From positions 1 to 34,487 of the forward strand of contig JBBIQS010000086.1 of NCBI GenBank assembly GCA_037442205.1: a stretch of 34,487 nt of DNA, given 5' to 3'. The notes below the pieces were generated by a model, which saw nothing but the letters and a program-made list of their open reading frames with translations, had not been told where the DNA came from and searched no databases. A program made the translations under genes and the position numbers. Below are positions 17,701 to 25,059 of the stretch, one piece after another; position 1 is the stretch's first letter; every line of letters starts with the position of its first letter. This DNA is from JBBIQS01 sp037442205 (GTDB lineage: Bacteria; Myxococcota; Myxococcia; Myxococcales; UBA5297).

Positions 17701-20700
17701 GAGTTTCTCTTCAACGTCTTCGTCCGCCACTGGCGGGAGCATGCCCGCGAGACCCTGCAGCCGCTGGACGAGGTCCATCGCTCCAGCTGGGAGGCGGGGG
17801 ACTTCGGCTTCACCCAGACCGCCGCCGTCCACTTCGCCGGCTACCTCTTCTGCACCGGCGGGCAGCTGGACTACCTGCGCCAGCGGCAGGCCGAGCACCT
17901 GGAGCGGTTCGAGAGGATGCGCCTCGTGCTGCCCGGCCTGCTCGAAAGGATCTGGGCCCAGACCGCCTTCAACCTGACGGAGGGGACGGGAAACCCGACC
18001 CTGCTGCGCGGGCCGCTCTTCGACGAGCGCAAGAGCCTGCCGCTGCTGCGCGAGCAGAGCGACCCGCTGCCGCTGTTCACCGCCGCCTGCTGCCGCACCG
18101 TGCTGCTCTACCTGTTCGGCAACTATTCGGCGGCGGTCGAGTCGGCGTCCGAGGCCGAGGAGCACCTGCCGCGCGCCGAGGGCTACCTGTACCGGGTGGA
18201 GCACGACTTCTACTCGGCGCTGGCGATGCTGGCCCACTACCGCGAGGCCGGGCCGGAGACGCGCTCCCGCTACGACCGGCAGCTGGCCGCCATCGAAGAG
18301 CGGATGGGGCGCTGGGCGCGGGCCGCCCCCATGAACTGCCAGCACAAGCTGCTGCTGATCCAAGCCGAGCGGGCGCGGGCCGCCGGGGACGACCGGCTGG
18401 CGCTGGCGCTCTACGGCAGCGCCAGCAAGGGCGCCCGGGAGCAGGGCTACGTGCACGAGGAGGCCATCGCCTACGAGCGCGAGGCCGAGGTGCAGGCAGC
18501 GCTGGGCCGGGAGGACCTGGCCGGCTTCTGTCTCAAGCGCGCCGCCGACGGCTACCGGGCCTGGGGTGCCAGCCGCAAGGTGCAGGCGCTCGAGGAGCGC
18601 AACCGCTACCAGCTGCGGGAGCGCAAGGTGGCGCTGGACACCGAGGCGATCATGGCCGCCTCGCGCACCCTCTCCCAGGAGATCCGCGTCGAGCAGCTGC
18701 TGGAGAAGCTGATGCACCTGCTGATGGAGAACGCCGGCGCCGAGAAGGGGATCCTCCTCGAGAACCAGAGCGGCAGCCTGGTGGTGCAGGCCCAGGGGCG
18801 GGCCGGGCGAGTGGCGGTCAAGACGATGCAGGGGCTGCCGCTGGAGCGCAGCGACGAGCTGCCGCTGTCGGTGGTGAATTTCGTCGCCCGCACCTTGACC
18901 CCGGTGGTGCTCAACGACGCCTTCCGCGGCAGCACCTTCGCCGCAGATCCCTACATCGCCGACAGCCGCACCAAGTCGCTGCTGTGCATGCCCATCGTCC
19001 ACCAGGGCAGCCTGTCCGGCGTCCTGTACCTGGAGAACAACCTGGCGACCTCGGTCTTCACCGCCGATCGGCTGGAGGTGCTCAAGGCGCTCGCCTCCCA
19101 GGCGGCGATCTCCATGGAGAACGCCCGGCTCTACGCCAACCTGCAGAAGGCCATCGACGAGTCGCGGCGGGCCGCCGACGAGCTGCGGCGCAACGAGCAG
19201 TTCCTGAACAACGTGGTCGAGAACATCCCCGACATGATCTTCGTCAAGGATGCCCGCGACCTGCGCTTCGTGCGCTTCAACCGGGCGGGCGAGGAGCTGC
19301 TGGGGTACTCGCGCGACCAGCTGATCGGGAGGAACGACTACGACTTCTTCCCCAAGCAGGAGGCGGACCAGTTCACCGGCAAGGACCGGGAGGTGCTGCG
19401 CAACAAGAGGCTGGTCGACGTCCCCGAGGAGGCCATCCAGACGCGGCAGGGCGAGAGGGCGCTGCACACCAAGAAGATCCCCATCCTCGATTCGCAGGGG
19501 ATGCCGCAGTACCTGCTGGGGATCTCCGAGGACATCACCGAGCGCAAGCGGGCGCTAGAGGCGCTGCGCGCCAGCCAGGAGCGCTATCGGCGGCTGTTCG
19601 AGTCGTCGCCGATCTCGCTGTGGGAGGAGGACTTCTCGCTGGGCAAGCAGTGGCTGGACTCGCTGCGCGCCCAAGGAGTGAGCGACTTCCGCCGCTACTT
19701 CCGCGAGCACCCGGAGCAGCTGGCGCGCTGCGCCGGGCTGGTCCGAATCGTGGACGTGAACCAGGCCACCCTGGAGCTGGTGGGCGCCAAGGACAAGCAG
19801 GAGCTGCTGGCCGGGCTGCCGCGGCTGTTCTCCGACGAGTCGCTGGAGGTATTCCGCGAGGAGGTGATCGCGCTGGCCGAGGGGAAGAGCCAGTTCGAGA
19901 GCGAGGCGGTGCACGGCACCCTGCGCGGGCCGCGGCTGTCGGTGCTGTTGCGGCTGGCCATCGTCCCCGGGTACGAGGACACGCTGGGGCGGCTGCTGGT
20001 CTCGCTGCAGGACATCACCGACCGCAAGCGGGCCGAGCGGCAGGTGCGGCAGCTGAACGTGGACCTGGAGCGGCGGGTGGAGGAGCGCACCGCCCAGCTG
20101 CAGGCCGCCAACAAGGAGCTGGAGTCGTTCAGCTACTCGGTGTCGCACGACCTGCGGGCGCCGCTGCGGAGCATCGACGGCTTCAGCCAGTTGCTGCTCG
20201 AGGACTACTCCGCGGCGCTCGACCCCCAGGGCCAGGACTACCTGCGCCGGGTGCGCGGGGCCAGCCAGCGGATGGAGCGGCTGATCGACGAGATGCTGAT
20301 GCTGGCGAGGGTGACGCGCAGCGAGATGGTCCGCAGCGAGGTGGACCTGAGCGCGCTGGCCCAGGCGATTCTCGACGAGCTGCGGGAGCACGACCCGCAG
20401 CGTCAGGTGGAGACGGTCGTCGCCCCCAAGCTGGTGGCCAGGGCCGACCCGGGCCTGATGCGCATCGTGTTGTCGAACTTGCTGCGCAACGCCTGGAAGT
20501 TCACCAGCAAGCACCCGACGGCGCGGATCGAGTTCGGGGTGTTGCCGGCGCAGCCGGACAGCTTCGGGCCGCCGGTGTACTTCGTGCGCGACAACGGCGC
20601 CGGGTTCGACATGGCCTTCGCCGGCCGGCTGTTCGGGGCCTTCCAGCGGATGCACTCGGCGCAGGAATTCGAGGGCACCGGAGTAGGGCTGGCCACGGTG

Positions 20701-20790
20701 CAGCGCATCATCCAGAGGCACGGCGGCCGGGTGTGTGCCGAGGCCGCCGTGGAGCGTGGCGCGACGTTCTTCTTCACGCTGCCGGAATGA
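14713..20790 (+). CDS. Giant kinase-like/AAA-ATPase/GAF/PAS/histidine kinase fusion
   Basis: A 2025-residue cytoplasmic signalling protein. Order: Ser/Thr-kinase-like domain (about 25-285), STAND/AAA_16-type ATPase with Walker A GSAGVGKS near 350 and Walker B VLLVDDLQWAD near 471, a long TPR-like helical region (about 700-1290), GAF (about 1330-1470), two PAS domains (about 1497-1615 and 1624-1770), HisKA with His1812 in SYSVSHDLRAPL, and HATPase (N-box LLRNAWKFT, G-boxes RDNGAGFDM and GTGVGLATV). In the kinase-like part Lys55 is kept, but the catalytic loop reads HGSLTSFN instead of HRDxxxxN and DFG reads DFE, so it is probably a pseudokinase. It follows the RamA-like gene by 12 bases and is followed by a receiver gene, its likely partner. 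The ATG at 14713 is a reasonable start. Confidence 0.93.
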   Translation: MEPGKLEEMAARSEQAAVTRLSSDDLARLPCIHEGPDFLLFRSDANAYRRPVVIKVLRRVAGAREAARLENELRMTRDLALEGVRRAYDLLRIDDRPAVVLELIEGETIFDAYVGRRRALPEILAIATSAAAALSRLHRAGVVHGSLTSFNILASAGQPTATLVDFELAFREERPARAEPSEAFEGSLSFVAPEQTGRMNRPVDRRADLYSLGVVLYQMLTGGLPFEAATSAELIHSHLALIPAAVRERNRQVPRAVSDLVMKLLSKSPEDRYQTADGVRADLERCAKLLRERGEIRRFPLAEEDLTDTVRTPQKPYGKDQGLAELRRAVAAAEKGAGQLAVVSGSAGVGKSFLVGELRQSLVGGPGSFIAGRFNPEQREIPYHALVQAFTALVDQLLTESAERLAEWRADLAHSLGAEAALLSQVIPRLELVVGKLAVPSLGPREAQGRLHRAFRGFVETVARRRPPLVLLVDDLQWADPASQSLLDALVASLESLPLLIIGACRDQELDPALTSRLETWERQGKARAIRVGNLPPEALANLVGEALRTEAATVSPLARLIHEKTGGNALFAIHFLASLHDAGMLRFDLRSAAWRWDAERIRGQKITDNVATLMTELIREVPPAAQRLLSYASVIGGAFGLADLAALADQKPEETRQGLEKALGQGLVVAVAEGRPGIERPAPGEERFEFSHERVRHAAYALVPAKQRRQLHYRVGRRLLEGVGEKEREERVFDIVNHLNAGFQNIAEEREMLELAELNLLAGRKARREAAFDVAIWNLSMGIGMLPRDRWTCTFELASALYLESLEAEYSSGNFERAEFLSAELLQHLGDLFVKLRVYEILIEFHSAQNRNVEAIQAGLEALANLDVKLPSEPEEIERQAGALQAEVAARTERPEALAELPPMSDRLQLALMQLLASLAAPAFRIESPLLPLVVAKMILLALERGNSPAAALAYAWQAVLLCASYGDLDKGYRFGQVAGQVARAFGVRQAESVVEFLFNVFVRHWREHARETLQPLDEVHRSSWEAGDFGFTQTAAVHFAGYLFCTGGQLDYLRQRQAEHLERFERMRLVLPGLLERIWAQTAFNLTEGTGNPTLLRGPLFDERKSLPLLREQSDPLPLFTAACCRTVLLYLFGNYSAAVESASEAEEHLPRAEGYLYRVEHDFYSALAMLAHYREAGPETRSRYDRQLAAIEERMGRWARAAPMNCQHKLLLIQAERARAAGDDRLALALYGSASKGAREQGYVHEEAIAYEREAEVQAALGREDLAGFCLKRAADGYRAWGASRKVQALEERNRYQLRERKVALDTEAIMAASRTLSQEIRVEQLLEKLMHLLMENAGAEKGILLENQSGSLVVQAQGRAGRVAVKTMQGLPLERSDELPLSVVNFVARTLTPVVLNDAFRGSTFAADPYIADSRTKSLLCMPIVHQGSLSGVLYLENNLATSVFTADRLEVLKALASQAAISMENARLYANLQKAIDESRRAADELRRNEQFLNNVVENIPDMIFVKDARDLRFVRFNRAGEELLGYSRDQLIGRNDYDFFPKQEADQFTGKDREVLRNKRLVDVPEEAIQTRQGERALHTKKIPILDSQGMPQYLLGISEDITERKRALEALRASQERYRRLFESSPISLWEEDFSLGKQWLDSLRAQGVSDFRRYFREHPEQLARCAGLVRIVDVNQATLELVGAKDKQELLAGLPRLFSDESLEVFREEVIALAEGKSQFESEAVHGTLRGPRLSVLLRLAIVPGYEDTLGRLLVSLQDITDRKRAERQVRQLNVDLERRVEERTAQLQAANKELESFSYSVSHDLRAPLRSIDGFSQLLLEDYSAALDPQGQDYLRRVRGASQRMERLIDEMLMLARVTRSEMVRSEVDLSALAQAILDELREHDPQRQVETVVAPKLVARADPGLMRIVLSNLLRNAWKFTSKHPTARIEFGVLPAQPDSFGPPVYFVRDNGAGFDMAFAGRLFGAFQRMHSAQEFEGTGVGLATVQRIIQRHGGRVCAEAAVERGATFFFTLPE

Positions 20791-20807
20791 GGGGAAGGCG
20801 ATGGGAG

Positions 20808-21239
20808 ATGACCAACCGAACGATCCTGCTGGTCGAGGACAACGCCGATGACGAGGCGCTGACCCTGCGGGCATTTCGCAAGAACAACATCGCCAACGAC
20901 ATCGTGGTGGCGCGCGATGGCGCCGAGGCCCTGGAGATCCTGCAGCGGGCGGCACCGACGTTTGCGGTGGTGCTGCTCGATCTCAAGCTGCCCAAGGTCG
21001 ACGGGTTGGAAGTCCTGCGGCGGCTGCGGACCGACGAGCGCACCAGGTTGCTGCCGGTGGTGATCCTCACCTCTTCGAAGGAGGAGCAGGACCTGGTGGA
21101 CGGCTACAGGCTGGGGGCCAACAGCTACATCCGCAAGCCGGTGGACTTCGAGAAGTTCACCAAGGCCATCGGGGCGCTGGGGCTGTACTGGCTGGTGCTC
21201 AACGAGGCGCCGCCAAGCCTGCCGATGACCTCGAAGTAG
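20808..21239 (+). CDS. Rcp1-type single-domain response regulator
   Basis: A 143-residue receiver of the Rcp1/CheY group: acidic pocket VEDNADD, phospho-acceptor Asp58 in LLDLKLP, switch residue in ILTSS, conserved Lys in YIRKPVDFEKF, plus the C-terminal helix ending YWLVLNE that is typical of regulators paired with PAS/GAF histidine kinases. The chosen ATG (MTNRTILLVEDN) has AGGGGAAGG about nine bases upstream; an ATG at 20787 that overlaps the kinase stop (ATGA) would add seven residues. It lacks an output domain and is the last gene of the mtaC operon by spacing. Confidence 0.94.
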   Translation: MTNRTILLVEDNADDEALTLRAFRKNNIANDIVVARDGAEALEILQRAAPTFAVVLLDLKLPKVDGLEVLRRLRTDERTRLLPVVILTSSKEEQDLVDGYRLGANSYIRKPVDFEKFTKAIGALGLYWLVLNEAPPSLPMTSK

Positions 21240-21266
21240 CGGGTGGGGCCCGGAGCTCGAGGTCGC

Positions 21267-23726
21267 TCAGAGTCGATTGTCGGCCTGAGCCTCGTCCGAT
21301 CTCGGGCGGCGCAGGTCGAACAGTCCGCGGATCGTCTTCTGGAGCCCGGGCCCGCTGCGCCCGTTGAAGAGCAGCAACAGCCCGTCGCGCAGCTGGTCGG
21401 ATACGGCTCCCTTGGTGGCCATCCGGAACATTCGCGGCGTCATCTGCTGAATTGCCTCCTGGGCGAGCGCCGCTGCAGCCGGGTCGTCCCTTCCCACGAC
21501 CCCGCGGGCCACGACGGCTGCCACCCGGAGCAGCGTCCTGGCCAGCCACGAATCCATGTCTCCGAGCGGAGTGTTGGCGGTGTAGAGACCCTTGGCATCC
21601 GGCGCGTTCTCCTCGAGCGGTCTGCCGAGGAGCGCTTCGAACGGTCTTCTCTCGAAGCGGCGGCCGAGGGGCAGGTCGCGGTAGGCCGCGGCCACGGCAG
21701 GGGATTCGGCGACAGGCACGAAGCCGGGATCGCCCTGGACTTCGATGGCGGCGGTCGCTCGGATGTCGCGCGACGAGGCTCCAATGCGGATTTCGAACGC
21801 CCCTCCTTCGACTGCCCAGGCGTGGGCGCGGATGTCCCAGAACGCGAAGGCACGCCGGCCGAGATCGATCTGTACCTGCCGCGACTCTCCCGGCTGCAGC
21901 CACACCTTGGCGAAGCCCCGGAGCTCCTGCGCGGGCCGGAACAAGCTGGACTCGCGGTCGTGCAGATAGACCTGCACGACCTCCCAGCCCGGGCGCGACC
22001 CGGTGTTCGTCACCTGGACCGCGACCGACGCTCCCTGGCCGTCGTCCGCGGTGCGCACCTCGAGATCGTCATAGGCGAAGGTGGTGTAGGAGAGGCCGTG
22101 GCCAAACGGGAAGAGGACCTCGGTCTTCGCGCTGTCGTAGTAGCGGTAGCCGACGTAGACGCTCTCCCGGTACTCGGAGAACCGCGGTCCCAGGGGAAGC
22201 TCGTGGACCGGATTCTCCTCCCAGCGGATCGGGAAGCTCTCTGCGAGCCGGCCTCCGGGGTCAGCGCGGCCCAGCAGCACACGGGCCATCGCGCTGCCGC
22301 CCGCCTGGCCGGCCAGGTACCCCTCGACGATCGCCGGAACGCGGGCGGCCCAGGGCATCTCGACCGGCCCGCCGTTGGCGAGCACCACCACGACCCTCGG
22401 GCTGGCCTCCAGAACCGTTGCGATGAGCGCCTCGTGCGCGGCCGGAAGGCGAAGGTGTTCGCGATCGCTGCCCTCCGAGTCGCAGCCGTCGGTTAGACCG
22501 ACGAATGCGACGACGACGTCGGCGGCCCGGGCTGCCTCTCGCGCCTCGGCCAGGAGCTCCGCATCCGGCGCCTCGGAGGCCAAGCGATAGCCGGCGGCGT
22601 ACGAGAGAGAGCAGGAGGTTCCGGCGATACGCTCGAGCTCGGTCCAGGCGTCATCCAAACGGTGAGGCGTCACCTGCGAAGATCCGCCGCCTTTGAATCG
22701 GGGCTCCTTGGCGAAGGCGCCGATCACGGCAATCTGGCCGGTGGCCTGGAGCGGCAGCAGGCCTCCCTCGTTCTTGAGCAGGACGACGCTCTCCTCCGCC
22801 GCACGTCTTGCCAGCTGGTGGTGGTCGTCGATGCCGTAGGTGCGACCCTCTTCGCGGGCCCGCGCCGTCCGAGCCGCGAGCGTCCGAATCCTGGCCGCGG
22901 AGGTCTCCACCTTCGCCTGGGTTAGCTGCCCGCTGCGGATTGCCTTGAGCAGGAGCGGGTCGCTCAGGCCGTCGTATCCGGGCATCTCCAGATCGCAACC
23001 GGCATCGGTCGCCGCGGCGCGATCGCCCGCGCCGCCCCAGTCCGAGAGCACCACTCCGTCGAAGCCCCACTCGCCGCGGAGGACGTCGGTCAACAGCTGG
23101 CGCTGCTCGCAGCAGTGCGTGCCATTGAGGCGGTTGTAGGCCCCCATCACCGTCCACGGCCGGCCGGCCGTCACCGCCTCTTCGAAGCTCGCCAGGTAGA
23201 TCTCGCGCAGGGCTCGCTCGTCGACGATGGCGTCGATGGACATCCGCCGCGTCTCCTGGTTGTTGGCGGCGAAGTGCTTGAGCGAGGCCCCGACTCCCTC
23301 CGACTGGATCCCCGAGATCCAGGCGGCCGCCAGGCGCGACGACAGCAACGGGTCCTCGGAGAAGTACTCGAAGTTGCGGCCGCACAGAGGGGTGCGCTTG
23401 ATGTTCGTTCCCGGCCCCAGCACGACGCTGACCCCATTGGCGGCGGCCTCGCGGCCGATCGCCGCGGCGACCCGGGCCACGAGCTCGGGGTTCCAGGTGG
23501 CGCCGAGCGCGGCGGACACCGGGAAGCAGGTCGCCGGGACGGCCTTCCCGAGGTTCACCGAGTCGCTGGCGATCGCCTTGCGCAGGCCGTAGGGGCCATC
23601 GGTCAGGAACAGCGACGGGATGCCGAGCCGCGGGATCGGCCAGGTGCTCCAGATGTCGCGACCCGACAGTAGGCGGACGCGCTCCTCGAGGGTCGCTTCG
23701 AACATCGCTGCGGGATTGGGAGACAA
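21267..23726 (-). CDS. Glycoside hydrolase family 3 (beta-glucosidase-like)
   Basis: Retaining exo-glycosidase that removes beta-linked sugars from glycans or glycosides. The 819-residue protein shows GH3 N-terminal domain motifs (RLLSGRDIW, LFLTDGPYGLRK, GPGTNIKR, GRNFEYFSEDP, SLKHFAANNQE) and the nucleophile Asp229 in VVLSDWGG. It continues with the alpha/beta sandwich domain (VVLLKNEGGLLPL, GGGSSQVTP) and a fibronectin-III-like domain (PFGHGLSYTTFAY to RRAFAFWD). About 140 further C-terminal residues are unusual for the family and unrecognised. No signal peptide is seen, so it is probably cytoplasmic. The frame opens with a TTG (complement at 23724-23726) close behind GAGGAA; an ATG eight codons in (MFEATLEERV) is the alternative start. 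It is convergent with the receiver gene, only 27 bp apart. Confidence 0.93.
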   Translation of the reverse strand: MSPNPAAMFEATLEERVRLLSGRDIWSTWPIPRLGIPSLFLTDGPYGLRKAIASDSVNLGKAVPATCFPVSAALGATWNPELVARVAAAIGREAAANGVSVVLGPGTNIKRTPLCGRNFEYFSEDPLLSSRLAAAWISGIQSEGVGASLKHFAANNQETRRMSIDAIVDERALREIYLASFEEAVTAGRPWTVMGAYNRLNGTHCCEQRQLLTDVLRGEWGFDGVVLSDWGGAGDRAAATDAGCDLEMPGYDGLSDPLLLKAIRSGQLTQAKVETSAARIRTLAARTARAREEGRTYGIDDHHQLARRAAEESVVLLKNEGGLLPLQATGQIAVIGAFAKEPRFKGGGSSQVTPHRLDDAWTELERIAGTSCSLSYAAGYRLASEAPDAELLAEAREAARAADVVVAFVGLTDGCDSEGSDREHLRLPAAHEALIATVLEASPRVVVVLANGGPVEMPWAARVPAIVEGYLAGQAGGSAMARVLLGRADPGGRLAESFPIRWEENPVHELPLGPRFSEYRESVYVGYRYYDSAKTEVLFPFGHGLSYTTFAYDDLEVRTADDGQGASVAVQVTNTGSRPGWEVVQVYLHDRESSLFRPAQELRGFAKVWLQPGESRQVQIDLGRRAFAFWDIRAHAWAVEGGAFEIRIGASSRDIRATAAIEVQGDPGFVPVAESPAVAAAYRDLPLGRRFERRPFEALLGRPLEENAPDAKGLYTANTPLGDMDSWLARTLLRVAAVVARGVVGRDDPAAAALAQEAIQQMTPRMFRMATKGAVSDQLRDGLLLLFNGRSGPGLQKTIRGLFDLRRPRSDEAQADNRL

Positions 23727-23978
23727 GGTTCCTCGGTGCAGGTCTGGAGGGTGGCGGCCACCGACCTCGCGGGCAGGACGGTGACAATCCCGGATTATGC
23801 CGGCTGGCGCGGAAGCTCAGGCGGGAATCTGGTCGGAGCTCGGCACGAGTCGCGGGGCAGCGCTGGATTCCCGAGGCCGGGCGCGGGGCGGTGCGGCACA
23901 GGCGAGGCCGCCTCCTATGGATATGGGATTGGGGGAGGTTTGCGCGCTGCTAGCGTGGCCGAGATTCGCGGAACCTCT
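23727..23978. other. Gap upstream of the GH3 gene
   Basis: These 252 bp should carry the GH3 promoter on the minus strand. I see no gene and no firm promoter. The right end abuts the first copy of the duplicated lipoprotein-like segment. Confidence 0.4.
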
Positions 23979-24369
23979 CTCGGAGGTTAGAGCGTGCGCA
24001 CGTCGTTCATTCCGACCCCGGTTGCGCTCCCGCTGCTGGTCATGTTCGGAGGGAGCGGCTGCGGCGCCCTCGGAATCCAACTGCCCGGCCAGGACAGGCA
24101 GACGCCGGGACTGCCGGTCAGCCGGGCGAACCTCCCTTCAAGCTGGTCGAGACGCTGCAAATTGCTCCCGACGGCGTGGTCGACCTGGCCGGCTCCGATA
24201 CCCACCTCTACGTCGCCGACGCAAAGCGGGTGCGAATCTTCGACGGCCAGCCGCTCTCGGCGGGTCCGGTGGGGATGCTCGAGGTGGCCGAGCTCCCCTC
24301 GCTGAGCGTTCACGCCAACCGGCACTACTTCGGCGGCAGGGCCTGGGTTCTCACCGCCCCGGCCAACTT
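23979..24369 (+). pseudogene. Frameshifted lipoprotein-like gene fragment, copy 1
   Basis: A GTG at 23994, seven bases after CGGAGG, opens a lipoprotein-like N-terminus (RTSFIPTPVALPLLVMFGGSGCGALG; the GGSGC looks like a lipobox). About 40 codons in, the coding sense passes to another frame: QPGEPPFKLVETLQIAPDG, then DLAGSDTHLYVADAKRVRIFD and GPVGMLEVAELPSLSVHAN, which reads like one or two blades of a repeat (beta-propeller) protein. The homology stops abruptly at 24369, where an IS4-type transposase remnant begins on the other strand. A second copy with the same frameshift lies at 28206-28598. This is either a broken gene that was then duplicated or, less likely, a frameshifting gene. Confidence 0.7.
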
Positions 24370-24552
24370 CACGAGGGACATCAACTCGACGACCACGCTG
24401 AAGAGAAGCTTTCGCGGGTATTGCCGGTCGGCGGTTCGATCAAACAAGGCATCCACCGCTGCCGCGTCGAGCGCGTGCTCCCTCGTCGCCCGAGTCATCA
24501 CGGTGAGCGGGCTCCGCTTCACGAATCGGTCAAACACCGCATCGAAGACCAT
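24370..24552 (-). mobile_element. IS4-type transposase, N-terminal remnant
   Basis: The minus strand from an ATG (complement at 24550-24552) reads MVFDAVFDRFVKRSPLTVMT, then ALDAAAVDALFDRTADRQY and KLLFSVVVELMSLV. This matches my memory of the first 60 residues of IS4-family transposases (VFD.F...SP..VM.R..LE.AL....LD.LF). After MSLV the frame runs straight into the duplicated lipoprotein-like segment and all transposase sequence is lost, so the catalytic DDE part is absent. No clear terminal inverted repeats were found. Confidence 0.7.
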
Positions 24553-25059
24553 GGCTTCCTCGGGTCAAGACGACGCGAAGTCGGTGCCATATTTCGAAAT
24601 CCCGCACAATGGGGTCGAAATACCTCGGCAAAGCCAAATGCGTATGACCTTGGAAAGGGCGGCGCCAAGAGCCCTCGGGCGCCGGACTTCAAGCGCCTTC
24701 CTCTGCGTGCCGTCGGCACTCCGACACCCGAGGACCGTCTCGCTGGCGGCGTTCGAACTTTCCTTGGCGCGCCAGAGTTCGGACGGGGCCTGTCCACCAA
24801 ACTTGGCTCGGAGCGTCCCGATTCGGCCAACTGGCGGTCGCGTCGGCCGCGCGGTCAAGAGCGGAGTTGGCGGTCGCCACCGAATTGGAGCCGAGGCCGG
24901 GGCCAAGTCTCGACTAGATGACTTGCCCTGGTCCCTCTTCAATGATTTCGCGGACTTGGCTCTGGCCCGATCTCGATCCGTCCGAACTCTGGCGCGCATC
25001 CGAATCCTAACGTTATACCTGCGAAAGTGTGGAAAATTGAAAATCCGTGGGAGAGCCAA
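24553..25059. other. Gene-free stretch upstream of the Ig-like/NHL lipoprotein
   Basis: Several frames are open here only because of base composition; none shows family sequence. The end near 24553-24640 may include the left end of the IS4 remnant. A weak -10-like TTATAC just before 25020 could serve the downstream gene, whose ribosome site GGGAGAG lies a few bases before 25060. Confidence 0.4.

Noticed and set aside
15976..19467. 1163-codon minus-strand ORF under the giant kinase gene
   Set aside because: Low-complexity Leu/Gln/Gly/His composition typical of an antisense shadow in GC-rich coding DNA.
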